Positions 1 to 12,350 of a stretch of 64,000 nt of DNA are shown here, one piece after another (position 1 is the stretch's first letter; each line of letters begins with the position of its first letter). The stretch is from Calcarisporiella thermophila CBS 279.70 (lineage: Eukaryota; Calcarisporiellomycota): assembly GCF_041956535.1 (NCBI RefSeq), contig NW_027192229.1:26830-90829 (forward strand), written 5' to 3'. A model generated the notes under the pieces. That model did no database searches, was not told where the DNA came from, and worked only from the letters and a program-made list of their open reading frames with translations. Both the position numbers and the translations under genes were made by a program.

Positions 1-666
1 CTCTTATATTTTGCTTGTTGAGTAATAAAGTGGCGCAGTCAAATGTGAGCTTGCTGGATGGTCGCAAGAAAATGGATTATTACGCTTGCCACAACGGCTT
101 TTATTTCACGTGTCACCTCTGATCAATGAGTGGATAATCAAATTATCCTTGTATTATACAGTTTGAAATAATAATACACTGCATTGACCGAGTCTGTGGC
201 TAAATTTCCCATATTATATCAATCTCTGTTATCGGACCTGTGAGTATCCACCTCTGTGCTCTACTAGATGCCTAAAACATTTAGAAATTGTTTTACGCCG
301 GAGTATGATTGCCGAAATAACATGTCCACGAACCACCGTTACCATTAGCTCTCATAGCTGCCCAATGCATTTGATAACTACCAGAACCCCGCGGCCCATA
401 CGGTTATTTAAAGATTTTTGGTTGATAGTGAATCTGCAAGAGTTGGGTACGAAGTTTGCAAATTATAATAGTTCACCAAGAATTTCTACAAACTAGTAGC
501 TGAATCAAAATATTTTCCTAGCGATAGATTAAATATTTATCTCGAATTTTTCTACTTTCTTAAGTACAACAAACATATCTATCAGCCTAACTTAAGAATA
601 CAGAAAAATTCGCGACACTTTATTGGTTAAATTCGAAACAATCGGCATTTAGACTCAATACAATAG
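1..666. other. AT-rich stretch without a supported gene
   Basis: Only short open frames occur here (for example one of 63 codons at 305-496), none with recognisable protein features. It lies downstream of the minus-strand gene at 667-993 and runs to the window edge, so it could hold part of a gene whose body is outside. Confidence 0.5.
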
Positions 667-993
667 TCACTCGTCTCGGCTTATACGATGAACATATTTA
701 ACACTCTTAATATAAGGAAAATAGAACTTCTCATAACCTTTGTTGACACTTGCTACTAATATTCTGCAATGATCGTCCTTAAACAGTTGGAGTGTAGGTG
801 AGTACGGGATCTTGTAATGTATCGACCTGACATTATTGTAAACCTCCTTCTTATTAATTATTTGGCATCTATTATCACGATAATCGCCCACCCAAAAGCG
901 AGTACCGGTATAATTGTATCCAGAAAGCAGGTCAATTGGGTTACCAGCACTTGCCAACGAGCAAAATGCTACGAGAAAAATCAACACTAACAT
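667..993 (-). CDS. Small secreted protein, beta/gamma-crystallin-like
   Basis: This intronless gene encodes 108 residues. It opens with a hydrophobic signal peptide (residues 1 to about 16, ending in a small-residue site around ALA-SAG), so the product is probably secreted. The mature part has the look of a beta/gamma-crystallin-type module: an aromatic-rich segment with SGYNYTGTRF near residues 24-33, two cysteines (one in each half), and repeated hydrophobic strands ending in RSIHYKI and KSVKYV, which resemble the 'SVR' strands of small fungal crystallin-like proteins. This family includes spherulin-type stress proteins and other small secreted proteins. The assignment is by eye and the biological role is unknown. 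No partner gene lies close by; the nearest gene is the MFS transporter almost 2 kb away. The ATG is the only sensible start because it begins the signal peptide. Confidence 0.72.
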   Translation of the reverse strand: MLVLIFLVAFCSLASAGNPIDLLSGYNYTGTRFWVGDYRDNRCQIINKKEVYNNVRSIHYKIPYSPTLQLFKDDHCRILVASVNKGYEKFYFPYIKSVKYVHRISRDE

Positions 994-2927
994 CTTTGTC
1001 TAAGTAACGTTTTTAGAGAATGCAATTTTTGGCCCATTTATAGCTCTCTCTCCTGATGTAAGTTCATCTTTTGTTCAAGGCACAGCCAGATGATTGCGTA
1101 AGCCAAAACTTATACTGTCCATTGAGTTTTTCTCGGATGAGTACGCTGAAAGACTCAATTAAGCACGAGTGAATATTGAGAAGGTTTATGTAATTGCTCG
1201 TGTATTTCACCTCGAGTTTCTTTACTCGAACCATCTACGAGTTGAATTTTGTGTAAATTACATAACATAATTTTCATCTTCTAAAATTAAATCTGGAAAA
1301 GGTTATTTAATGATAGTAAGAAACGCGGAAAATATGGTGGGCATAGACATTTGATTTATTTGTATATTTTATCTTATTTATTTCTCATTGTATTTCGTTT
1401 TGGCTGTTGGATGTTTTACTTTTTTATATCCTCCATTACTTAAGCAAGAGAATATGTCCAAATAATGTCATTTAAATTAGTTATAACAGAGAGAAAATAG
1501 AAGATAAATTATGAATTTGGGTATTCGCGCGTGTTAATAAAACATAAATCGCGTTAGGATTTCATTGAAATATTATTTGTATTTTAAACAAAATGAAGCG
1601 TCGCTGGATCAAATCTCAGAAAATAGATGTAAAGGAGAGTGAATCAGATAGATATATCATAATATCAATTAGATTACTGAGTTATATTATTTCCCTACAC
1701 TATAAATTTCTATGACCGTAATTCTAATAATGCAGCGAATAATCTGGAAACTATTAAACAAAGTTTTAATTAAGCCACCTATATTTCCAAACTCCGACGA
1801 AATACAAATAAGAAAGATAGAGAGAGAAAAAAAGGCGCAGCAGAACTTTGACTTTCAGTTCCTCGGAACTTATCACAGAACAACTCATTGAGAAGTTACG
1901 CGATCATGGATAAAAATATTCTTTCTCATTCGGTTTACACTTTTCTTGAATCTTTATGCCAAGTTATCATCGCCTCATTTATTAATTAAATTCTCTGCCA
2001 GACTTGCAGATATTTGACCCGCTTTATCCAATTCAATAGCACGCTTAACATTTCTCCTTATCGGATCTAATTACAAAAACTCAACTGCGCTCAAGGATTG
2101 CTCTTATAACACTCTCCATTCAGCTGAATAGCTTGCATGAATTCCGCCCTGATTCAATCGTGATAAATCTCGATGTCGCAATTTTGCTCGATACTTTGCT
2201 AGTTCGGACAGGGATATTCACGTATGATTAAAATTACATCTCTATCGATCCGTCAGATTAAGAAGCGGTCTGAGCTTGACAGTTGAATGAAGCTTATCCA
2301 AGTTGCGAAAACTGCCAAAAAGAATTGGCTTACCGAACAAAAACTTGCTCATCAAATAATCTCTAGTGAATTAGGGGAACCGTATTCAATTTTTATGAAA
2401 AAAAAAGAAAGATCATATTTACATGTTAGTTGAAAATAAGTGTTTATACAAGCACATTTCTATATAATCTTACTTCTGTTTTGCTGATACAGCACCAGCT
2501 GGCTGGAGCAGTTCCAAATGGCCCTATTTGAAAGGATTTTCATTCGAGCAGATCTAGCAAGGGCGGAGCTATCCGGCCAACTTTGGATCTCATCAGATTC
2601 TGAAAAAGAACTTGAATTGCTATATTCTACTTGGCTTATCAGTTTCGGGATCTCCCTTAACTATTTCCCGAAGGTAAACTGAGATCAAATATAAATAGCT
2701 GAGAAGCAATCTTCATAATTACGTGGTGTTGATGTTTCCCTATTAAGGCGGCTAAGCGTTACAAGGTTAAAATAATAAAAGTGGGCCGATGTTTTCCCAA
2801 ACACTATATCTTAACTAGCTTTGCACAGCAGGTTTGTTCTGCTATGTGTTGATGCCACTTGGATTTTTTCCCACCGTTTTCGTTAGTTATCTACTTACAT
2901 TGCTATAGGCCGTAAAAAACTTAGGGA
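994..2927. other. Gene-free AT-rich intergenic DNA
   Basis: I see no open frame of note on either strand over about 1.9 kb. It should hold the promoter of the secreted-protein gene on the left and that of the MFS gene on the right. I find no repeat or mobile-element signature. Confidence 0.6.
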
Positions 2928-5085
2928 ATGGAGGAGAATAAGCACGATAAATCTGATACGCTCCCCCCAGAATACGACAGTAAAAAGCCGGCACAATTAC
3001 AGAATTATGGCGATGAACAGGCTGACCTCCACGAAAACTCGTCAACTCAGCTGGAGAAAGGTGGTGAGGACATCGAACTTCACTCTGCTGGTAAAAACGA
3101 CGCAAATGCAGGCGAGGAAGTGCCTTTTCGCCTCTCCACTAAAACACTACTGGCATACATCTGGTATTTTAAATATTGCGTTCTTCATTTTCTCCAATAA
3201 TTTAAAAGAGAGTCTGAACTCTTAATTGAAATGGCTTCCTTTATTATAATAGTCTCTGTCTTGTGATTTTCATGAGAAGTCTCGACGAGTATGTTTTCTC
3301 GGCTGTTCTACCTAATATTGCTAGTGAATTCAATGCTGCATCTCAGATGGGAATTCTCGGGACGTCCACATTCCTAGTATTGACTGCTTCGCAGCCTTTA
3401 TACTCGAAGATGTCGGATCGAGTGGGAAGAAAAGAGACCTTTCTAGTTTCACTTGTCTTCTTCATTATTGGCACAGCAATATCCGGCAAGAGTGAGAATA
3501 TGGACATGCTTATTGTAAGCTTGTGACATTCTTTTGTTTCTCTGAACCCGAGTTAATATTCGTTTACATAGGTGGGTAGAAGCATTAATGCCCTCGGAGG
3601 TACAGGTATTGATGTCAACGTTCAAATTATTATCTCGGATTTATTCCCCCTCCTGCATCGCGGCAAATGGTTGAGCTATTTTGAAATTGTTTACATTATC
3701 ACCGTTGGAATTGGGCCCGTTATTGGTGGCGCATTAGTCGATAAAGGAGCATGGCAATGGTGCTTTTACCTTCAACTCCCAATTTGTGGTTTGATTCTCA
3801 TTGCAACTTATTTCCTCATTGATGTGAAACGCGACACTCCCAAATTACAGTGGAAAGACTTGACGGAGTTCGATTGGGTGGGAAACATTTTCCTTGCTGC
3901 ATCAACCATCTGCCTTTTATTGGGCCTGAATTGGGGTGGAACCACCTACCCATGGGATTCTCCTACTATTATCGTGCTTCTAGTGGTTGGAGTGGTCCTA
4001 GGGCTAATCTTCCTGTGGATAGAGCATAAGTTTGCCAAAGACCCAATTTTACCGCTAAGGCTCTTCCGAATTCGTAACGCCTGGTGTGGTTATGCCGCAG
4101 GCTTTTTGTTCGCATTTACATCAATGGGGCTTTTCTATTTCCTTCCGATTTATTTCCAGGTACTAAGCAAATTTTTTAACCCTCTCAAGAGCACAATCAA
4201 CCTAAATCCGACCACTTTAGATTGCCAAGTCATATACTCCCACGGTCGCTGGTGTTCAGCGTCTCGCATATAATGCCACAGCAGTTCTCAGTAGCATTAT
4301 CATTGGGATCGTCGTTGCTGTAACCCGCGAGTACCGTCTCTATATCTTTGTCTGTTTGTCCATATATACCCTTGGATTGGGTCTTACTATCCTCATGAAT
4401 CAATATTCGCATGCAGCAGAAATTGTTGCCTATCAAGCCATTCTGGGTCTAGGAGGAGGATCCTTCACCATTGTGTTGTTGCTGGGGATTCAGGCAGCTA
4501 CCGAACAAAAAGGTGATTCGATACAGGCGCTTTTCCTAGCATACTCACAAATTAATATGTTTTTCCTCACCAGATATTGCCATCACAACTACTCTACTGA
4601 CTTTCTTCAGGCTAATTGGCAGCACTTTTGGGACGTCCATCTTTGGCGGTATCTGGCTTGCGACCATTAAGAATAGCATTCTTGCGGCCGTTCCACCTGG
4701 CACCCCAGAGGATGTCGTCACTAATGCTCAAAATTCCGTCACCTATATTCTCGAGTTGGACGGAAATCTGAAGTCTATCATTATTCAAGCATATGTGGAC
4801 GCTATGCGAGTATTGGCAATACTCGCCACCGTGGGGTCGGCATTAGTTATTTTATTGTGCCTCCCCATGGAGCGTTATCTGCTGAAAGAGAACTTAGGTA
4901 AGTTGTGGAAAACAGAAGCAGTTATTGTAGTCTCTTGATCAATATCCAACAACCCTCTCATACTCATTATTGCTATTCTTTTAGGGAGCCCCCCGCAAAA
5001 GCTGAGAAAAGACGAGGGCAACTCTGAGTGGAATATTATTAGGCGCCTTTTCCGAATTAAAAAAGATGAACCACAAAACGAATAG
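2928..5085 (+). CDS. MFS multidrug transporter, DHA2/14-helix type
   Basis: Six exons (2928-3163, 3253-3514, 3572-4159, 4221-4512, 4574-4897, 4985-5085) join in frame to a 600-residue protein; all introns are GT-AG and 50-90 nt. After an acidic cytosolic N-terminus of about 75 residues comes a major facilitator body. The entry helix carries MRSLDEYVFSAVLPNIASEF, the hallmark start of fungal DHA2 proteins. Motif A appears as SDRVGRKE, and the GPVIGG antiporter-type motif follows in helix 5. Later hydrophobic segments make about 14 helices, and the C-terminus is a short basic tail. Family members export drugs, toxins or siderophores by proton antiport at the plasma or vacuolar membrane; the substrate cannot be read from sequence. 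Every splice joint restores conserved MFS sequence and no lesion was found, so the gene looks intact. Confidence 0.9.
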
Positions 5086-5702
5086 ACTATCACCTCGATC
5101 ACCCTTCTCCCTTTTAATGCATACAATATTTACTTTTATAGATAATACGATTATTTAATTTCTTTGTAATTGTAAATGGGACCATTTGATAATCTTTTGA
5201 AAATATTTACAAATAGATTAATAATATGGCCAAACTATCACCCAACAAGCATATGAAGATTTCTCAATATAAGAGGAGAAATGAATAGATTGGCGTGAGA
5301 CACAAATTTATATATCCCTTCAACTGAAGAGTAATGGATTAGAAGCTTTATCTACGCTCTTCTAAGAGAACTAGATTAGCTTAGAGTACCAGGAGTGCTA
5401 CTAAGAGTAAATAGGCTTTAGTTTATTCGCATTTGTGCACCTAAATATGCCAAAATGGAAAAGAAATCCCAATAAGATAAGCTCTTAACCCTATAGGGCA
5501 ATCATCTATCTTGGATATACATTCCAATTTAAGACTTAGCGAGAAGATACAGGTTCACTAAGTAACTCCATCGATCTATCCTCCAATCGCTATTATAACG
5601 GTTTAAAAACCGAATTTGCGGCCCGGTGCAGGTATAGAGAACTTTGCTTTTTTGAAACCCGCTGAATGTAGTTGAGCCGCATATTGTATATGCTCCCATA
5701 TC
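5086..5702. other. Intergenic DNA with the orphaned 3' end of the broken ODC gene
   Basis: The part adjoining 5702 still reads on the minus strand as the conserved C-terminal MGAYT segment of ornithine decarboxylase, continuing the same frame after the stop at 5703-5705. The remainder is AT-rich and shows nothing I can name. Confidence 0.6.
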
Positions 5703-6956
5703 TTAATAATATAACCAGTCGCCCACATTAAGAAGAGGTAGGAGGCATTTTTGGATAACACAATCTACCGAATCACAGGTAGGTCCCCACACACTACAAC
5801 TGTACTCAATGCCAAGCTCCTTCTCAGACTGGGCATTATACACGAACTCTTTACCAATCTGAAGTACACGAGGAATCATTACCTCGTCGTATCTCAAGGC
5901 CCATAGATTTCCATACGTGCCATCATTAATATAATATAAATACCGCATCTCGTCGTCTTGGGTTGTACGACGAGCAATTATAGAGGTGGCCAAAGTAAAC
6001 GCAGAGGAAACATAATATCTTCCTGGCTCAGCGATCACACGCACAGGCGATGGGAAATATTCCTCAACCGAAGTTTTTAGCACGTTTGCAATTTCATTGA
6101 ATACAAAGGACCCCTCACCAACGCGTGCATTAGGAAATCCCCCACCAACATCAAGTAGAGACATCTGGAAACCAAGAGCGAGAGCCTGATCAAAAACCTC
6201 TCGTGCAGACTTAACAGCATCAACAAAAGCATTCGAATCGTGGCAGTCGCTCCCAACATGAAAACAAACACCAACCACGGACAACCCCAACTCTTTAGCC
6301 GACCTAAGCAGAGCCTGGGTGGAATCCAGAGGTGCTCCAAATTTTTTTCCCAATTTGTACTTGGATTTGGAATCATCTATTAGGATGCGCAGTAAGAGCT
6401 CTGCTCGTGGATGATAGCGCGCGATTTTCAGCAATTCATCCAAATTATCAAAGATCAACATTTTTATTCGGACTCTAGCAGCGTAGCGAATGTAGGATGC
6501 CTGTTTGCATGGATTCGCGTAAATGATGCGAGATGGATCGACGCCTAAATCCAGTACTTTCTGGATTTCATCCTTACTTGCGCAATCAAAGCCATTACCT
6601 AGTGTGGCTAGCAACCGGAGTACCATGGGATCAGGATTAACTTTGACTGCTACATGAAGGTGAGGCTGTGCATTAGCATGAAGTAAATAATACTTTTTGA
6701 TAACTTCTAACTAATTACCAAAGAATGGATCAATACGTGGTAACTTCTCCTTCCAAAGCCTATCTAAACGATATGTTTCTCCTAGATCTGCAACAAAAAA
6801 GGCATTCTCCTCGTCCTCTATTCCCCTTTCTAGGTCAACGCTACTTACTTTTAATTTCAGGACATCTGCGACCGAAAGGTTCGATATATTAGTATCCGGA
6901 CCACTATACTCAACAGTAACACAATCCCATAGGTTGATATTGATTTGATGTTCGCA
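5685..6956 (-). pseudogene. Ornithine decarboxylase with in-frame stop (probable pseudogene)
   Basis: This encodes a group IV PLP-dependent ornithine decarboxylase, the putrescine-forming enzyme of polyamine synthesis. Two exons are visible: an upstream one from about 6956 to 6719 and a main one from 6649 to 5703, separated by an intron at 6650-6718 that rejoins PRIDPFF to AVKVNPDP, the PLP-lysine segment. The body has the FDCAS, HVGSDC, DVGGGFP and EPGRYY motifs and the active-site cysteine in WGPTCDSVD. The frame then hits TAA at 5703-5705 directly after GDWLYY, where the family has Glu. The next codons still encode DMGAYT and a normal tail. The stop removes the Tyr of GAYT that contacts the PLP phosphate. 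The 5' end is also unresolved: no in-frame ATG precedes exon 1, while an ATG at 6977-6979 sits in another frame. A base error or stop readthrough are alternatives. Confidence 0.82.
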
Positions 6957-8880
6957 TCATTGTAAAAGTCACTACCCATTTTTACCACTATTTTTCTTCG
7001 CAGGGAGCGAGTTATAATATAAGAATCAGTAATATAGTATAACAGAGCGATATTTCAAAAGCAATTTCAGTAAATATATATAGATAAACTGTTCTATACA
7101 GCACTATCTCTTGTGTGTTATATATAGTATTTATGACCAAGAAAGGGTACTATTCTGGTAGTGAAATTGAAGACGAAAAAAACATAAACAAATTAAGTCG
7201 CTCGAGAATTCAAATATTGGAATGCTCAAAGGTGTAAAAAAAACGAAAATGCTCCAGGAGAGTCTATGAATAATGGGAAAATAATAATCCTTTGTCCCCT
7301 ATTATATTTGGAATAACATATATTCCTAGGGTTAAGAAGCATATGTACACAAATTAAATTTTCAACAAAAAAGGAAACGCGCTTGACTTCTTCCATCTAC
7401 TCCTAGTTATATTGAAGCCGGTTTAAGCCCGATCTAAAGTTTTAACTTGATCATATATTTCACTTTTATTAGTTTAAGTTTTGAATGCTTCTGCATCAAA
7501 ACTTTGGTTCATTGGTAACTCAGGGCTAAAAATAATGGAATCTAATGCAGAGTGAGATTAGATCTGATGCGATGCTCTCAAAAAAATAATTGACAAAACA
7601 AACAATTTATAATACGGGAAATATGAGTCTATAGAATATTGCCATAAGACCCTATCGATTTTTTCGCTGGGCTAAGGATAGGAGTTTCCATAATGACCTT
7701 AGAACATTAACGCTTCACCTGAAGAAACTCAGCTAACCAGAATTTCTTCTAAGACGAGGGAAAAACTTACTATTCTGGGGATTATTTTCTTATAATTATT
7801 AATTTTACGCTAATGGACTATTTTTTCCTAATCCATTGCTAAGATATGCCAAGAGATTGAGCAGAAGGTAGTGGTTTTAAAACCTTTGGTTTTAACACCC
7901 ATTATCGGAACTTTAAACACTCAGATATTATCAATTGCGTGTTGTGTGTAACCAAACCTTAAACCCCAGTCTATGATACTAAATATGACTTTTAACGTGT
8001 GTAAAGTTGTACCTAGCAAAAATTTCGAACGCTTTTGCACCAGTATCTCGGCAAAGAGATTGTTAGTTGTAAAGTGTTCCATTTACTCGAAATATAAGAG
8101 TGGATTGTTATTGATAAATCTAACCTGATGTTTGATGGCTTTCCATGAGAAATCGTCTACTTTCACAATCTGGGAAAATCCTAGCTATTAAATTAACAAG
8201 CCTCGTTGAAAAATTATCAAAAGAGCAATGTGTTCCGAAAGGGTGTTTGAAATTGCTGACGTGTGCTCATAGGGGTGCACAAATATTCGTTATACCTGCA
8301 TCATTCTTTTGGATTGAATCTCAGATCATAATATCAAGACAATGGCAAAAGTAGTACTACTTTTGCCTTTGTCGTGATATACGCTATCAAAGACTGAATT
8401 TATTCCACGAGCTATTTTCAGGAATTTCATTAAGTAGAGTTATGCTGTTGTAAATGCTATATAAAATAAAATTTCAATGCTAAAGTTTTCCGACTGCCAT
8501 AATATAATTATGAACAATACGGAATAACTGAATTTTTATATTAAATATTATTTAGTAGAACCATATTCTTCATTTTAACTGAAGTGTGTGAAACGATAGC
8601 TCATCATGATTCTGCCTGTAAGATTAATAAAAATTTGCCAGCGCTTTCTAATCATATACTTGTAACCCATTATTCAAAAATTTTCGAAGAATAAAATTAG
8701 TAATCGTTTATAATATCAACCCAGTTGACCGAAAATCCACATATGACTAATCGCTAAGCCGCAGACATGTAGGTATAAAACGGGCAGTATTGTAAAGAAA
8801 TCATCAACCCATACAAAGGCTTGATCTGCAAATTTATATTTTCTCCCACCATAATTTCTAAACCACAAAACACGATAAAC
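6957..8880. other. Gene-free AT-rich intergenic DNA
   Basis: About 1.9 kb between the ODC remnant and the GST gene. A 69-codon frame at 8145-8354 is present but has no recognisable features, and I do not call it. The final 100 bases should hold the GST promoter. Confidence 0.55.
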
Positions 8881-9585
8881 ATGGAACCAGTGCTTTTCTA
8901 CGGTGTCCCTCATGGTTGCTCCTTTGGATCCATCGTTGCCCTTGAGTGGCTAAATGTACCCTATCGTCTTTGCCGTATTGAGATGCCCGTTGATCCGAAT
9001 GAGGAAACCTACGTTCGTGTGAACCCCTCGCGTCAAACCCCCGCTCTGCTAACAAAGGATAAAGATGTCCTGAACGAGAGTTTCGCCATCCTACATCACC
9101 TGGCCGCCCTAGATTTAACTAAGAAATTGGGCTTCAAGCAAGGCACCAAGGAGTTTGACCAACTCAACTACGTTCTTTCTTTCCTCCATGCCAGCTTCCA
9201 CCCCTCATGGGTTCCGCTTTTCGCTCCCCATAAGGCATCAGATGACCCATCTGCTCATGAAGGTATTAAAGCCAAGGCTCTTGAGAGAGTTACCAGAGGT
9301 TATGCGCGCATTGAATCCATACTCGAGGGACGTGAGTGGTTGGTGGCGGATGGACCAACAGTTGCTGATGCCTATCTCTATGGTATCTCACGGTGGGGTG
9401 AAGATCTCGGTCTAATCGACATCAAAAAGGATTTCCCGAACATTCAAAAGCTCAGGGAGAAGATGGCTAAGGACAAGGCCGTCATTTTCGCGCACGCGAT
9501 CGAAGATCAACACCCGGCCACTACCAGTGGTCAATTTTTGGGCCATGTTTCGCTTGAAGAGTTGAAGTCCTTGATCCCCTCCTGA
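8881..9585 (+). CDS. Glutathione S-transferase-like protein
   Basis: Intronless, 234 residues from the ATG at 8881; the open frame extends further upstream but without another ATG. The N-terminal part has the thioredoxin-like GST fold: LFYGVPHGCSFGS at residues 4-16 places a Cys/Ser at the start of helix 1, VNPSRQTPALL contains the cis-proline at the glutathione-binding site, and NESFAILHHLA gives the Glu-Ser pair that binds the gamma-glutamyl group. The C-terminal half is helical and contains VADGPTVADAYLYGISRW, which fits the N-capping box and hydrophobic staple seen in GSTs. The cysteine at residue 13 and the general layout recall the bacterial beta class rather than typical fungal GTT or Ure2 types. 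It probably acts in cytosolic detoxification. Lack of introns in an intron-rich neighbourhood fits acquisition by transfer or retroposition, but this is inference. Confidence 0.85.
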   Translation: MEPVLFYGVPHGCSFGSIVALEWLNVPYRLCRIEMPVDPNEETYVRVNPSRQTPALLTKDKDVLNESFAILHHLAALDLTKKLGFKQGTKEFDQLNYVLSFLHASFHPSWVPLFAPHKASDDPSAHEGIKAKALERVTRGYARIESILEGREWLVADGPTVADAYLYGISRWGEDLGLIDIKKDFPNIQKLREKMAKDKAVIFAHAIEDQHPATTSGQFLGHVSLEELKSLIPS

Positions 9586-10647
9586 GTACGAACCATTTAA
9601 TCGTGACAGGTTTAATGTAGAGGATACTTCAAACCCATAGACCGACATCTCTTTAGCAGAACCTTAACTGTTTCTTTAATGTGCACATATGTTTCAGAGT
9701 TAGCAATAAAATATATAATCTTTTATAGAATACTGTGAATATATCTGAATCGTATGGGAGCAATATATGTGAAATATGGATTCATAGTCCATGATTGAAA
9801 ACCATTTTAATTGCAATTCCTTCAAACAAAATTTGTTATGAGTACACTAGTTTCAGAGGGCCTTGTCAAATAGATGGTAACATTGAAGAGAGTCTTTAAT
9901 AAACATTAAGGTATATAAGTTAAATAATATTTTCAGCAAGGTTAGCAGCTTGTATTGCGCAACGCATTAACTCTCAAGGTCAGGAAATATTTGATTATCG
10001 CTAATTGTCTAAAATACACGTACATGAAATTCAAATATCACACTTAGTTTTCAGTTTTTAGTATTCTTGCATCGCTTTCCTTCAGAAAAACATATGCATT
10101 CGTTTCAAGTTTTCTTTTTTATACTTCTTTTAACAGAAAATTCTATCCGCTTCCCAAATCATCCCCACCGATGCATTTTAGCCTTCAATAATTGATCCTG
10201 ATTAATCTTGATCCCACAAGTTCGATATATTTTTTTATATATTGGGGCTAGAATACATCTTATTGCTGTAGTATTGTCGTGGATATTTCTATTCGAATCA
10301 TCCGTCCGGTGTTCCTCTTGTGTCAAACACACAACTTAAGCGAAGGAGCTATTAGGAGCGGTTAAAGAAATTTAGTCTATTTTAATTATATTATACACCA
10401 GGTCTGTATATGATTTGGAATGTTGTTTAGGTCATAAACTAAAATCGGTATCAGTACAATAGTCCGTAAACAAAATCCCTGTTGCACATTCTATTTGTTA
10501 ACCTATAAAATTCTGTTAATATTTGAATCTAAGAATGCCCGCCGCTTTTCTAAGATTAAATTCATGTATTCATAAATATAAATAGATACAGATATCTTGA
10601 AATTATAATCTAGTAATCATGATGTTCAAAGAGGGTATAATTATTAC
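9586..10647. other. Gene-free AT-rich intergenic DNA
   Basis: Roughly 1 kb between the convergent ends of the GST gene and the arsenite methyltransferase gene. No open frame or structured element is evident. Confidence 0.6.
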
Positions 10648-12350
10648 TCAGCACCTGTTACGAAAAGAACTAGAACCCGCTCCAGCATTGCCACAACATC
10701 CAGAGAGTTTAGCAGTCTGGGTATCTACGACGGAAAGGAGGCAATTTGGTTTCTCCGTAGGAATATTACTAGCGTTGCAACAATCGAAAGCCGCTACGGA
10801 TGTACGTGTCGATAGTGATTTCGCATCTTTATAAAAGAGACCATGGTGTTGATCGCGATCTCCCAGAACTTTGAAGTGGTTTTGTAGCCATGAGCTGGTC
10901 AAAATGACAGCGGTATTTCCACTTATAGGAGTACGTTGTCCCATTATGAATGAATTTTGCTGTTTAAGATAAGAGCACCAAGATGAAAATATTAGCATAT
11001 AAATTTTCACAGATGAAAACAATATCGCATTGGCCCAATACTCACATAATCAAGCACGTATTCGTCCTCATGTCCTTTAATGGTGCCTAAATAAATCGCC
11101 GTTTGACCGTAGTTTTCCTCTCTATCTTCTAGCTCAACAAGAGCTGGTAGCTTAAAGAGGCGGTAAGTGATCGAGTAGAACTTGGCGTCGCCAACGAGAG
11201 CTAAGAGATCTGCCTCATGGACATCAACGCGAAATGAGTTGACCTCGCGTGGTTCCACAAACCCTATCTTTTGGCATAGACGACGGAAATCTTCTACATA
11301 CAATGCTCCGCCAATACACTCGCCCAACAGAACTGGGTGGGCACGTATCTCATTAGGCAGGCGACGATCAGCATAGATATCTGAGAAATACATCTCACCT
11401 AAGCAATAGATAGTATATGAGTTAGGAAATCTGCAGGCTTAATTTAATGTTCCACTGTCGGTCACATCTGAGCATGTCGATGGGTAAGATCGAAATCGGG
11501 GAGAAACCACCAGATGTTTAGAAGTGGTTGATGAGATGCGAAGACTTACCACCCACCGCTAAAGCGTCATATACACCACGCAAAACCAGTTCTTTGTTCG
11601 GCGAGAGGTTTAACACACAATTCGAAATACACAAATCCACTGACTCCTTCTCGATTCCCGCTTCTAAAAGAAATCAAATGTCAGCGATGTATGGGTAGAA
11701 GCCATATACTCCGACTTGTTCTGGTGCAGTTGGTTTCTCTGAATTTTTCTTTTCTTCTACCTGCTCAACCTACCTCGTAAAAACTCGATATATCCAACCA
11801 AGAATTTCATATTAGGCTTATACCCCAATACCTCGGCATATTTCGTTATATTATCACGGGCTGTTTTAATCTGTTCATCGGTCATGTCAATACCAATCAC
11901 ACTGCCGGAAGTTCCAACCAATGCAGCAGCAATATAACAGTCGCGTCCACTGCCAGATCCCAAATCTAGAACTCTCTTTCCTTCAATCCCCATCGGGATC
12001 GGGTTGCCACACCCATAAAACTATTGAAAATAGAATGCAACATGAATCTTAGAGCATAGCAGAGTTCCCAGTAGGTGGCACTACATACTTTCTCAATGAC
12101 TTGATGCGGAATTTGGCGGATGATATCCTTCACAATAGGGTGGGGAGCAGAAGAAGGTGAACAAGCTATAAGATATAAATGATCAGGATGGTGATGTAAT
12201 TTCAAAATGAAATATCCGGAACGCAGATAAGATATAGTGAATGAAAAAGAAAATACCACTGGTTTTAAGATCCTTAGTCGATTCGAGAACTTTTCCATAA
12301 TAATGTTTGACCGAGTCGTAAATAGCAGCATTGTTCTTAAAAGTAGCCAT
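10648..12350 (-). CDS. Arsenite methyltransferase (AS3MT/ArsM type)
   Basis: Six exons (12350-12257, 12165-12089, 12020-11774, 11663-11550, 11398-11046, 10959-10648) join in frame to 398 residues. The enzyme transfers methyl groups from S-adenosylmethionine to trivalent arsenic. Family landmarks are all present: YYGKVLESTKDLKTSAC at the N-terminus, FYGCG at 58-62, SAM motif I VLDLGSGSGRD at 74-84, SNCVLNLSP, YFSDIYADRRLP, and LLGECIGGALY. The four cysteines used for arsenic binding in animal AS3MT (about 32, 61, 156 and 206) each have a counterpart here. The C-terminus ends in a Cys-rich tail with CCG and a final RC, similar to the CCG-containing tail of animal AS3MT. Splice joints recreate conserved sequence at every exon edge. 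Product volatility and regulation cannot be judged. The neighbours are other detoxification genes. Confidence 0.93.
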
